Source: a virus. Taken from it: a stretch of DNA of 24,135 nt. Position numbers and translations under genes: made by a program. The stretch is taken from positions 1 through 24,135 of the IMG/VR virus record IMGVR_UViG_3300017917_002512. One strand, 5' to 3'. Under the pieces are notes generated by a model that worked only from the letters and a program-made list of their open reading frames with translations, ran no database searches and was not told the origin of the DNA. This document shows, in pieces, positions 15,028 to 22,386 of this stretch (the first letter of the stretch is position 1; each line of letters opens with the position of its first letter).

Positions 15028-15453
15028 TTAACGATTAAACAAACGATTTAAAACACCTTTTCTAATCTGCATTTGCTGCGGTTGTTGCGGTAACTGCGGC
15101 AAAGGATTTTTTACAGCATCCGAACCGTAATTATCGTCCATAACATCTGGCACATCTCCGCTGTGATATGGGCATGGTGAAACATGACCATCTCCTTGAA
15201 CTATTTTTCCAGTTCCCTTGCAAATACACTTAGCTGCATCCGGATCTGGGCCAACTGGTTTATCATCAGGCTTTGGAACGTCTGGTTTTAATATCTTTGA
15301 TTCAGCGTCTTCAAAAGCCTTTTCTACCTTTACTATTATACCATTTACATCGTCATTAGTCAATGAGTTACTTGAAAATTTCTCACGATTTGTGAAAAAA
15401 ATAAAGCCAACTACTACCAAAGTACCGATTATAGCTCTTTGCTGTATATTCAT
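15028..15453 (-). CDS. N-terminally anchored protein B with DnaJ-like zinc-binding motif
   Basis: A 141-aa protein. Residues 1-23 (MNIQQRAIIGTLVVVGFIFF) are a membrane anchor very like that of the 14072-14527 product. A short helical stretch and a proline/aspartate linker (PDVPKPDDKPVGPDPD) follow. Then comes CICKGTGKI...SPCPYH at about residues 75-98, which resembles one half of a DnaJ-type CxCxGxG zinc motif. The tail is Q/P rich (LPQLPQQPQQMQ). Its start overlaps the stop of the peptidase gene with GAGG ahead. The zinc motif has four ligands (three Cys and one His, or four Cys), so metal binding is plausible. Confidence 0.75.
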   Translation of the reverse strand: MNIQQRAIIGTLVVVGFIFFTNREKFSSNSLTNDDVNGIIVKVEKAFEDAESKILKPDVPKPDDKPVGPDPDAAKCICKGTGKIVQGDGHVSPCPYHSGDVPDVMDDNYGSDAVKNPLPQLPQQPQQMQIRKGVLNRLFNR

Positions 15454-16376
15454 TAGAAAACCTCGCTATTACTATATATGATTTTTCTTGGAGGAAATCC
15501 ATCAACATCACTAAATACCCAAGATCCGCCTTCTGCAAGCATTCCTCTTGCATCGGATTCTCTTATCCAAAAACTTCCTTCTGGCTGATCATAAACTTTT
15601 GGACCGCTATTCCATACACCCCAACTATTTTGCACAAGAAATAAAGTTTCATTCAATCTTTCCCGTGTGTCATCACATGCAATCCAAGCCATAGCATGAG
15701 CCCAATTTCCAGATCTTTTAGCTATTCCTTTTGCATCTCGCTTACTAGAAAAACCAAATCCAGAACATACAGATAAAGCATATCCATTAGCCAAAGCATC
15801 GCGAGCTTCTTCGATTGTTCTAACGTTAGAAACTGTTTTTACTTGATGTTTTTGCGCTTCTGTTTTGTAAACAGAGTCTGGTATTCTATGGTTTGCACCA
15901 AGACTAGAATTGTATACAGATAGATTAACAGCGCCATAATCTTTTCTTACTAAAATTCCACCACTTTGGTTAACATATCTTGCTGCACCAGAACATGTCA
16001 TACCCTGACCATTATGACCTCTTGATTGATAAATTCCTTCGGTTGCTCCGCGAGCAATAAAGTCTTCGCGTTGACCATTTTTTATCTCTACTGCCCGTGT
16101 TACATCTATTGCGTTTCTTGTTGCATGACTTACGCAGTCGCCAGTAGTTTGTCGTTCGTCTGGGCCAAAGTTAGGATCAAAATCCAAAAGACATTTAAAA
16201 GGAAGACTCAGCTTACCCTTGCCGCTACCACTTAAATCATAAGCAGCCGCACCAAAAACTGGCATAGGAAGTTCGCCAAGAAGTTTTTTTACATCTTCTT
16301 CGTCGCAGATAGCACCAATAAAGCCATGTCGATAAAGATCTAGAATGTTTTTAGGTGTTTGAAAATTAGAGTCCAT
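15453..16376 (-). CDS. Papain-like cysteine peptidase (C1 family)
   Basis: A 307-aa peptidase. The catalytic elements are in order: Gln in RQTTGDCVSH (oxyanion hole) with the nucleophile Cys at about residue 81, His in NWAHAMAW (about 225), and Asn in VQNSWGVW (about 249). There is no signal peptide or pro-domain visible, although the first 70 residues could act as an inhibitory segment. GGAG precedes the ATG, overlapping the previous gene by 11 bases. Phage C1-like peptidases are seldom described; a virion, injected, or host-targeted role is possible. Confidence 0.85.
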   Translation of the reverse strand: MDSNFQTPKNILDLYRHGFIGAICDEEDVKKLLGELPMPVFGAAAYDLSGSGKGKLSLPFKCLLDFDPNFGPDERQTTGDCVSHATRNAIDVTRAVEIKNGQREDFIARGATEGIYQSRGHNGQGMTCSGAARYVNQSGGILVRKDYGAVNLSVYNSSLGANHRIPDSVYKTEAQKHQVKTVSNVRTIEEARDALANGYALSVCSGFGFSSKRDAKGIAKRSGNWAHAMAWIACDDTRERLNETLFLVQNSWGVWNSGPKVYDQPEGSFWIRESDARGMLAEGGSWVFSDVDGFPPRKIIYSNSEVF

Positions 16377-17430
16377 TTATTAACTCCTGTGCTGAATTTC
16401 GCCAACTAAATTTTTGGGCTGTTTTAACACCCTCTGTATTAACCATTTGTTGGCCATTTTGTTTCGTTTCGTGTACAATTCTCATATAATTTATTATTTG
16501 ATCTTTTGCCGACTTTTGGAGACTGGCCCATTCTCCATGAGAACCAGAGAAAAACACGCCGTCAAAAGCTGGCTCAAATCCATCCGGATTTACTAAAAAA
16601 CAATTATCTTTGTTGCAAAATTCTGTGTGAGCTGAATAGTTTGTAGCTATAACGAACTTACCACAAGACATCATTTCTAGTAATTCCAAATTCCAACCCT
16701 CGGCTCTGGCCGGAAAAACACCACAATCCGTTTGTTTCATAATATTATACACATCTTTGTGCGTTTTTTGTCTTGGAATAAATCTTATCTTGTGTCCCAT
16801 TGGGGAGTTTTTGTATAAATTCATCCATTTTTCATTATTTTGACCAATAAATGGATTATCGCACATCATCCATAGTTCAACATTATCGTCTGCCTCAAAA
16901 GCAAAATTAAAACATTCCAAAAGAATGTCATGACCTTTTCTTTTTTCCCATTTCCCACAATTGAAAAATATAGTCGGTTTTCTAACCGAAGCAAATGGTT
17001 TAAACGTTTCGGAATCCACGCCTAAAGGAACAACATGAACAGAAGGACAGCTCCATCCTTTTTGGTTGTATAAAACATTTTTAGCCCATTCAGAACAAAC
17101 AAAAAGTTTATCGCAATGAGACATACTAATTTTTTCTTCTTCTGAAAATTCGGTAAGCTCAAAAATTGGAAAGCCTATATGTTGCCCTTGGCCCACAAAT
17201 GAATGTATGTCATTTTGGTGCCAAATTTTTACGCAGGGAGATTTTTTGTGTAAGGCAGATGCTTTTCTGTTATTTAGACCAGATACGATATAATCGTCTA
17301 CAAATTCTGGGTTAGAAATAGGATATAGGGCAGTGGATGGATAAATATTGAATAACTCTTTAAATAAATTGTATCCAGCTACCCCATATCCAAGACTATT
17401 GATAGGAGCTATTAACTTGATATGATTCAA
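16366..17430 (-). CDS. Group 1 (GT4-like) glycosyltransferase
   Basis: A 354-aa GT-B glycosyltransferase. The N-terminal Rossmann half has the glycine-rich acceptor loop (APINSLGYGVAGYN). The C-terminal half has the nucleotide-sugar site: VVPLGVDSETF, FFNCGKWEKRKGHDIL, and the acidic loop PARAEGWNLELLEMMSCGKFVI, the EX7E signature of GT4. The only start near the family beginning is TTG 17430; the next ATG is far inside. The frame continues upstream through a T7 run at the end of the preceding gene, so a -1 frameshift fusion is conceivable. It probably modifies a cell-surface polymer or virion. Confidence 0.85.
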   Translation of the reverse strand: MNHIKLIAPINSLGYGVAGYNLFKELFNIYPSTALYPISNPEFVDDYIVSGLNNRKASALHKKSPCVKIWHQNDIHSFVGQGQHIGFPIFELTEFSEEEKISMSHCDKLFVCSEWAKNVLYNQKGWSCPSVHVVPLGVDSETFKPFASVRKPTIFFNCGKWEKRKGHDILLECFNFAFEADDNVELWMMCDNPFIGQNNEKWMNLYKNSPMGHKIRFIPRQKTHKDVYNIMKQTDCGVFPARAEGWNLELLEMMSCGKFVIATNYSAHTEFCNKDNCFLVNPDGFEPAFDGVFFSGSHGEWASLQKSAKDQIINYMRIVHETKQNGQQMVNTEGVKTAQKFSWRNSAQELINGL

Positions 17431-17441
17431 AATACACCCAT

Positions 17442-17687
17442 TTAAAAAAAGTAGCAGCAAGAAAATGCTAAAACAGTTCCAATTAAAACGCCCGATATAA
17501 AACAATATAAACAAACGTTTGATCTTTTGGATTGAGGTAAATCCTCTTTATTCTTATCTGCTCTTTCGGAGGCTACAGCAAGTTGAAACTCAGAAAAAAG
17601 ATAATGTTTACCATCTTCATCTTTGATGTGATAGTAAAATGGATTGGATGTTTTATAACCATCTTTATTTTCTACTTTAGTTAACAT
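17442..17687 (-). CDS. Small C-terminally anchored protein
   Basis: An 81-aa protein with ATG 17687 and GGAGG seven bases upstream. Residues 1-53 are charged. The C-terminal segment (VCLYCFISGVLIGTVLAFSC) is a membrane span ending CCYFF. The stop codon lies in the tract TTTTTTTAAA just before the glycosyltransferase. It could be a short membrane partner, or the N-terminal part of a frameshifted fusion. Confidence 0.65.
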   Translation of the reverse strand: MLTKVENKDGYKTSNPFYYHIKDEDGKHYLFSEFQLAVASERADKNKEDLPQSKRSNVCLYCFISGVLIGTVLAFSCCYFF

Positions 17688-17713
17688 ATGCACCTCCAAT
17701 TGGGTGGCTTGAC

Positions 17714-18133
17714 TTATTTACTTTTTTTATAGATATTGTAAGCCAATTCTACGGCGAGTCTCAAAGCTGAAAGTTGAATGTTGGTTCCAGCGTAGGCTTT
17801 TAAAAGTTCTATAGCCACAGTAAAAAGTAAATCTGGAAGCGACATTTTGTAAACTTTTTCAGCTATATCTATAACCAAACTGTTATCAGAATCTGCTGGC
17901 AGTTCTTTAAACTGACTTAAAAATTTAAAAACGGTTTCGTAAACATCGATAGCGTCACCTTCTGATGCGACACGTTTAAGCTCTGGTTTGAGTTCATTGT
18001 CAATCTTCGTAACAATAATTAAAGCCTGCTTAATCAAATCATTGATATCTTCAAGAATATCAATTATCTTCAAGTCGCTATTATTGACAAACCAACCAAG
18101 AAACCAATTTTTAATTGTTGTCCAGATGTTCAT
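17714..18133 (-). CDS. Hypothetical helical protein
   Basis: A 139-aa nearly all-helical protein. It begins with a tryptophan-rich amphipathic stretch (MNIWTTIKNWFLGWFVNNSD) that may associate with membrane. Several leucine-rich helices follow (INDLIKQALIIVTKI, IAIELLKAYAG-like region). GGAG precedes the ATG, overlapping the previous gene by 23 bases. No motif is recognised. A lipid-binding or virion role is possible, but unsupported. Confidence 0.7.
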   Translation of the reverse strand: MNIWTTIKNWFLGWFVNNSDLKIIDILEDINDLIKQALIIVTKIDNELKPELKRVASEGDAIDVYETVFKFLSQFKELPADSDNSLVIDIAEKVYKMSLPDLLFTVAIELLKAYAGTNIQLSALRLAVELAYNIYKKSK

Positions 18134-18422
18134 TTTTTCTCCAATCTTCGTATTGTTTTATTCTGTCTTGTAAACGTTCTTTTTCTTGGAAAAAACACGC
18201 CTCGCAGTGAGTTTTATACTTACCTTTCCATTTAGAAAGCGGCCAAGCGTATTCGTCAAAAAAGATTTTAACATTGTTCCAAAATGGCTTGTGTTGTAAT
18301 CGCCAAGCCTTACTACAAAGCATTTCATCTGCATCATTAGCCGAATGGTCCGGTGTGAATGCACTGAAAATAACATTTGTAAATTGCGAGATTATAATCA
18401 GTATTTTTATTAATGTATCCAT
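18111..18422 (-). CDS. Small protein resembling a conserved phage family
   Basis: A 103-aa protein with ATG 18422 after GGTGA. The first 20 residues are hydrophobic (MDTLIKILIIISQFTNVIF), a possible anchor or signal. The rest follows a pattern seen in many siphophage small proteins (SAFTPDHSANDADEMLCSKA, W--NN-KIFFDEYAWP, HCEACFFQEKERL), often of unknown role and near lysis genes. That family link is from memory and moderate. Cysteines at the C-terminus (HCEAC) may bind metal. Confidence 0.7.
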   Translation of the reverse strand: MDTLIKILIIISQFTNVIFSAFTPDHSANDADEMLCSKAWRLQHKPFWNNVKIFFDEYAWPLSKWKGKYKTHCEACFFQEKERLQDRIKQYEDWRKNEHLDNN

Positions 18423-18427
18423 TAATA

Positions 18428-19249
18428 TCACCACATTTTGCAGGACCAATACCGTGGGGTAGTTTTATCTTTTGCAGTATCGCACTTGTGTCTTGCCCTA
18501 AAGGACTTTCTACGCTCTGGAATATCTTTCTTTATTTCCATGTTTGGATCACCAAAACGAACAATTACCACCTTACCGCTGCTGTTTTTAACATATACGG
18601 CAAACTTCTTTGGTCCATCTGGTGTGCGAAATGGTTTATTTAATGTCACTTTTCTTCCTTGATATTCAGAAGACTTTCCTTTGTAAACAAGCATCGTGCC
18701 ATCTTTTTTGTAATTTCCTTGACGAACATAAGAATAACGCTCGCCTGTTTTAGGATTTTCATAAACATATTTACTTTGAGCCTCTTTCCAAGCGTCTGGC
18801 TTTGGACGATCTTTATCGCCGGGTTTAGCTGGACGATAGTTTTTACCTTCTCGCTCTTTCTTTTTTCGTATATTTTCCCATAATCCCGGAAGCTGAGCAG
18901 CTACATCCATTTCCTCTTCATCTTCTTCGTCCTCTTCCTCTTCTTCTTCGTCTTCGGTATCTATGATATAAACTTTATTTTCTGCGCGTATTTGCGCCAT
19001 AGTAACATATTCATCTTCGCTAGGAATATAAAAGTTATCTTCATTTAAATCTTCTGTATAACCAAATTCCTCTACGTTGTATCTAAAATCAGCAGAAGCT
19101 ATAGCCGACATATCTTCACATGCTTTTGACATACAAACAGCTACTCGTTGCTGTCTGTCTGGAAATTCTTTTGAAACTTTGTTATCTGACATACATCTGG
19201 AAATAAAATTTTCCTTTGATTCGTCTTTTCGTTTTTCTGGTAGTGGCAT
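18428..19249 (-). CDS. Conserved phage protein with acidic stretch and basic C-terminal domain
   Basis: A 273-aa protein in three parts. Residues 1-45 (MPLPEKRKDESKENFISRC, CMSKAC) resemble an N-terminal region found in cyanophage and related proteins. Residues 98-114 are an almost pure glutamate/aspartate run. The C-terminal 130 residues are basic (KFAVYVKNSSGKVVIVRFGD, RRKSFRARHKCDTAKDK, RYWSCKMW), resembling a conserved phage domain that I know only as a DUF, possibly DNA-binding or head-associated. GAGG precedes the ATG. Confidence 0.75.
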   Translation of the reverse strand: MPLPEKRKDESKENFISRCMSDNKVSKEFPDRQQRVAVCMSKACEDMSAIASADFRYNVEEFGYTEDLNEDNFYIPSEDEYVTMAQIRAENKVYIIDTEDEEEEEEDEEDEEEMDVAAQLPGLWENIRKKKEREGKNYRPAKPGDKDRPKPDAWKEAQSKYVYENPKTGERYSYVRQGNYKKDGTMLVYKGKSSEYQGRKVTLNKPFRTPDGPKKFAVYVKNSSGKVVIVRFGDPNMEIKKDIPERRKSFRARHKCDTAKDKTTPRYWSCKMW

Positions 19250-19253
19250 TATA

Positions 19254-19925
19254 TCACCTCTTAATTTCTGGAAATAAATTTGGAAACATTTTGTATTTTA
19301 AGTCTTCCCACAAAACTCCAGATAAAGTCATTGCGGCATCATTATCGCTTGGATAATGAACACCTTGCAAACATCTCGCGTAAGCAGCAATACCTACTTT
19401 ATCGAAGAAATGACTAGAATGCTCTGGGAATTTAGCAGAAAGAAAATGAGCGGCAAGGGCGGTATAACAAGTATGCCCAGAAGGATACGACGGAGTTTGG
19501 TGTGTTTTTGTTTCTGTTACGTTTATTTTTAGGCCAAAATATTTAGCCAATTGATATGGGCGAGGTCTATTGAATTTATTTTTTAATGATAATACTACTG
19601 GTCTACAAACAGACCATAAGTTTTGAAAATCATTTTCGTTGAATTTAAGACTATATTTTCTTAATGTAGATTTAAATAAGTCAAGCGGTTCTTTATCAAC
19701 CGTTTCCACTAATTTAACTCCATCGTAGTATACATGTTTTGTTAACTTTTCTAAGTATTTTAATTCACGCATTGTTACTTCTGAAGTATTTTTTGGTGGC
19801 AATGGTAAACAATTAAACCAATCAACAGTAAACTGATTACCAACATCAATTTTTTCAGTTTTCTCAGAGTATTTTAGGTTATCGATTTTTGATCTAAATT
19901 GTTCGAAAACGTCATTAGACTGCAT
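19254..19925 (-). CDS. PAP2-family phosphatase
   Basis: A 223-aa acid phosphatase of the PAP2 superfamily. Three motifs are intact: KNKFNRPRP (KxxxxxxRP type, near residue 114), YPSGHTCY (PSGH with catalytic His, near 140), and ARCLQGVHYPSDNDAA (RxxxxxHxxxD, near 185). No signal peptide or clear multi-span membrane region is seen, so it resembles soluble or vanadium-haloperoxidase-like members. ATG 19925 is chosen over TTG 19937 (GGA about seven bases before). It may dephosphorylate lipid or sugar-phosphate intermediates of the envelope. Confidence 0.85.
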   Translation of the reverse strand: MQSNDVFEQFRSKIDNLKYSEKTEKIDVGNQFTVDWFNCLPLPPKNTSEVTMRELKYLEKLTKHVYYDGVKLVETVDKEPLDLFKSTLRKYSLKFNENDFQNLWSVCRPVVLSLKNKFNRPRPYQLAKYFGLKINVTETKTHQTPSYPSGHTCYTALAAHFLSAKFPEHSSHFFDKVGIAAYARCLQGVHYPSDNDAAMTLSGVLWEDLKYKMFPNLFPEIKR

Positions 19926-19958
19926 AGTAGTATCCAATTTAAAATTTGGGCATATACA

Positions 19959-20417
19959 TTATGTACGCATTTTATGGAGTTCTGCTATAGAATCACTCAA
20001 TAATTCTTCTGCCGAAGAATATCGTTTGCACGAATGGACCTTTAAAACAAGTTCTTTTGCGTCTTTTTTAGTAACTCCGAGAGTTTTAAGACCGGATACA
20101 ACATCATCGATGATTTTTGAATCAACAACTTTTGCCACTTTTACCGGAGCTGGAGAAAATGCGACAGTTGGTTTTTTAACTTTGCTTTTTACTTGCTGTT
20201 TTACAGCGTGCTTTACTGGCCTTTCTTTGTAAACTACTCTATCCTTATACACCGGGACAGAAACTGTTTTGTAAACAGGTTTTTCTACAATTTTCACAAC
20301 AGTATTTGCATTAAAAACCTGAATTGTCCACAAAATCATTTTCAACCAGAGAGGAGTCAAAAATACAATCAAATAAAACAAAGCTAAATTAGAATTCCAA
20401 GTCCCAATGTTTTGCAT
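19959..20417 (-). CDS. Membrane protein with RuvA-C-like tail
   Basis: A 152-aa protein. Residues 10-35 form a membrane span (LALFYLIVFLTPLWLKMILW). A repeated V-x-x-P-V-Y stretch (KPVYKTVSVPVYKDRVVY) and basic linker follow. The C-terminal 45 residues (DDVVSGLKTLGVTKKDAKEL, then AEELLSDSIAEL) look like the UBA-like C-terminal domain of RuvA, which contacts RuvB. Similar tails occur in phage proteins. It probably holds a small protein-binding domain at the membrane. GGAGG precedes the ATG. Confidence 0.7.
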   Translation of the reverse strand: MQNIGTWNSNLALFYLIVFLTPLWLKMILWTIQVFNANTVVKIVEKPVYKTVSVPVYKDRVVYKERPVKHAVKQQVKSKVKKPTVAFSPAPVKVAKVVDSKIIDDVVSGLKTLGVTKKDAKELVLKVHSCKRYSSAEELLSDSIAELHKMRT

Positions 20418-20445
20418 CGCTAATCCTCCAAACTTCTTAAAAACA

Positions 20446-20670
20446 CTATTTTACAGTAGGATTTCTGAATGTCAAGCCCTTGTTTTGTATTCGTCTTATT
20501 TCGTCTTCAAGCTTGAATGTTTCGTTCTCGATTTGTCTTTTTTGTGTATTTTTTAAAAGACGTTTGAGTCTTTTAGTTTTATTTTGCTCGTTTCTTTTTA
20601 ATTGTTTTACTCGTTTCTTTTTGCCATTCTCTAACTGTTTTTGTTGTTTAGATTTATTCGGTTTTTGCAT
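20446..20670 (-). CDS. Highly basic small protein
   Basis: A 74-aa protein with ATG 20670 and AAGGAG upstream. The longer frame from 20697 lacks a good site. About 40% of residues are lysine or arginine, mostly in the first 55 (KSKQQKQLENGKKKRVKQLK); there are no cysteines or membrane segments. It is probably nucleic-acid binding, or a disordered charge-neutralising protein. Function is inferred only from charge. Confidence 0.65.
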   Translation of the reverse strand: MQKPNKSKQQKQLENGKKKRVKQLKRNEQNKTKRLKRLLKNTQKRQIENETFKLEDEIRRIQNKGLTFRNPTVK

Positions 20671-20681
20671 TTTTATTCTCC

Positions 20682-21500
20682 TTAATTTAACCACCATTTT
20701 TTCTTAACTTTTTCTAAAGTTTTAGTTTTTACTATTATCCAGTTATTATCAAATTCATCGTTTACGAATTCTTCATTTTGTTCACACATTAGAACATTTC
20801 TAACGCAATAATAAAACTTTTTGGAATTTAACTTCAATGTTCTTACCAAATGAAACCAACTCGTATTTACTAAATGTACTTCGGAAGCATTTTCAATAAC
20901 TGTCTGCCAATCATAAATTAAAGTATCTTTCCAGAAATCATATTCTAACGGGTTAATAATTTTAAGATTAGTATTAATTTTAAATTCATATTTTGATGAG
21001 CGAGAATCATTTACTACAAATGCATATGGTTTACTAATATTTAACTGTTCAAATATCTTTTTTTCAACTACTAAATCTCTTGGTATGTGTTGATATTGAT
21101 ATCTTTTTTCGTATGGAACTCCAATTATACCATAAAATACCCTTGGGAATATTACATCATCCGGTAATTTCATTTTAATTTGAAATTTTTTCCAATCATC
21201 CACGGATGGATAAAAACATCTATTGTATGGTTTAAATTCATAGTCATTGTGCTGCTTTGTTATTTCTTCATATGCCGCACTCATTCTAAGTATACCTTGT
21301 CTAGAACTTGCTATTGATGGTTTAGTATAAATTTTAATATTTGCACAATCTTTATAAAGAAATTCAGCGTGTTTTTTTCTATTTTCCCATGTGACAAACC
21401 AAACCATATCATAAACTTCAGCCAAGTATCTTACCGCACCATTCATTATGATTTGATCACCAAGACCTGTATTGTGACCTATAACTATTCCTGTTTTCAT
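20682..21500 (-). CDS. GT-B glycosyltransferase (heptosyltransferase-like)
   Basis: A 272-aa protein beginning MKTGIVIGHNTGLGDQIIMNGAVRYLAE; the GLGDQI loop near the N-terminus is the glycine-rich site of GT9-like (ADP-heptose-type) glycosyltransferases. The C-terminal half contains a conserved nucleotide-sugar-like segment (ENASEVHLVNTSWFHLVRTL) typical of this group's TxxSWFH region. It is shorter than bacterial heptosyltransferases. AGGA precedes ATG 21500. The gene starts just after the Hsp20 terminator, with no obvious promoter. Confidence 0.75.
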   Translation of the reverse strand: MKTGIVIGHNTGLGDQIIMNGAVRYLAEVYDMVWFVTWENRKKHAEFLYKDCANIKIYTKPSIASSRQGILRMSAAYEEITKQHNDYEFKPYNRCFYPSVDDWKKFQIKMKLPDDVIFPRVFYGIIGVPYEKRYQYQHIPRDLVVEKKIFEQLNISKPYAFVVNDSRSSKYEFKINTNLKIINPLEYDFWKDTLIYDWQTVIENASEVHLVNTSWFHLVRTLKLNSKKFYYCVRNVLMCEQNEEFVNDEFDNNWIIVKTKTLEKVKKKWWLN

Positions 21501-21533
21501 GTTCAATCCTATTAGTACGAGTAAGACAAGCTT

Positions 21534-21566
21534 ATAAAAAAAGATACCCCTCTAAAGGGGCATCTT
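21534..21566 (-). terminator. Rho-independent terminator after hsp20
   Basis: On the minus strand AAGATGCCCC (21566-21557) pairs with GGGGTATCTT (21550-21541), followed by seven T residues. It ends the Hsp20 transcript seven bases past its stop. Confidence 0.9.
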
Positions 21567-21572
21567 CGTAAA

Positions 21573-22049
21573 TCAAACCGTTTTATGTGATATTGTACTT
21601 GTTTCAAACGATTTAATCTTTATTTCTATTTCTTTTTCAAGTTCTGTTTTTCTGGAAACTGTAACTTCAAGCAGCCCACAATTTAGCGTTGCACTTACAA
21701 TTTCCCAAGGTTCTTCTAGCTTGAAAGTTTTTGAAAACTTTCGCGTCGATATACTTTGATATTGAGTATACTGCTCTTCGCTTTTAACTTCCGGCTCTGG
21801 CTCGTAAGATATCTTAAAACTTGTTCCGTTTGAAACTAGCTTTAAGCGATCTGGATTGATTCCAGCTAGAGCCATTTGCAAAACAATTGTATCTTCATTT
21901 ACACGAAATACATTGTGTGGCGGGTAGTTGTTAGCAGAATGAGCTTTTCTCATTTTGTTGGCAGTATCAATAAACCCATCTAAATCCCCAAGAAACCAAG
22001 GGGCAAAAGAATTACGAAGGGTTGTTGATAAAGCATTTTCAGTAATCAT
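21573..22049 (-). CDS. hsp20: Small heat shock protein (Hsp20)
   Basis: A 158-aa Hsp20-family chaperone. The alpha-crystallin domain spans about residues 45-145 (FRVNEDTIVLQMALAGINPD, TRKFSKTFKLEEP) and includes the conserved GLLEVTV strand near residue 125 and the final IEIKI. Small heat shock proteins hold unfolding proteins and are common in T4-like cyanophages. GGAGA precedes the ATG. It lies as a single-gene unit between terminators, consistent with strong separate expression. Confidence 0.92.
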   Translation of the reverse strand: MITENALSTTLRNSFAPWFLGDLDGFIDTANKMRKAHSANNYPPHNVFRVNEDTIVLQMALAGINPDRLKLVSNGTSFKISYEPEPEVKSEEQYTQYQSISTRKFSKTFKLEEPWEIVSATLNCGLLEVTVSRKTELEKEIEIKIKSFETSTISHKTV

Positions 22050-22076
22050 TTCTTTTCTCCTAAATTAAGCAAGAAA

Positions 22077-22103
22077 ATAATAGTTGCCCAAATATTGGCA
22101 CAA
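22077..22103 (-). promoter_or_regulatory. Possible promoter for hsp20
   Basis: A TATTAT (22082-22077) lies 28 bases before the Hsp20 start, with TTGTGC at 15-base spacing. The spacing is short and the -35 is weak. The support comes mainly from its place between a terminator and a single-gene unit. Confidence 0.3.
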
Positions 22104-22104
22104 C

Positions 22105-22145
22105 ATAAAAATCGGAAGGGCGAGCTACTTTTACTCGCACCCTCC
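22105..22145 (-). terminator. Rho-independent terminator after the SSB unit
   Basis: On the minus strand GGAGGG (22145-22140) and CGAG pair with CTCG and CCCTTCC (22124-22114), around the loop TAAAAGTAG, followed by GATTTTTATG. It lies about 22 bases past the stop of the coiled-coil gene. Confidence 0.8.
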
Positions 22146-22167
22146 TCTAGAACATCACACCTATGCT

Positions 22168-22377
22168 CTAGTCTAAATTATTATAATCTTGATTTCCATT
22201 AAGTTGCTCAAGTTTTTTCAAAATTTTTTCTCTATTTTTACCGAGCTTCTTTCTTCGTTTGTCTATTTGTTTCAACTCGGAAGAATTCTGCTCTAAAGAA
22301 TAAGAACGTTCTTGTAGCAAATTGAGTCTTAGTTCAATGTCTCTTAATGTATTAATCAAGTATTGTCGGTTTTTCAT
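22168..22377 (-). CDS. Small coiled-coil protein
   Basis: A 69-aa protein that is almost entirely one charged helix (TLRDIELRLNLLQERSYSLE, then KRRKKLGKNREKILKKLEQL), a probable coiled coil. The ribosome-binding site is weak. It follows the SSB gene by nine bases and is the last gene before a terminator. Function unknown; it could be a small assembly or nucleic-acid-associated protein. Confidence 0.65.
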   Translation of the reverse strand: MKNRQYLINTLRDIELRLNLLQERSYSLEQNSSELKQIDKRRKKLGKNREKILKKLEQLNGNQDYNNLD

Positions 22378-22386
22378 AACTTTAAA

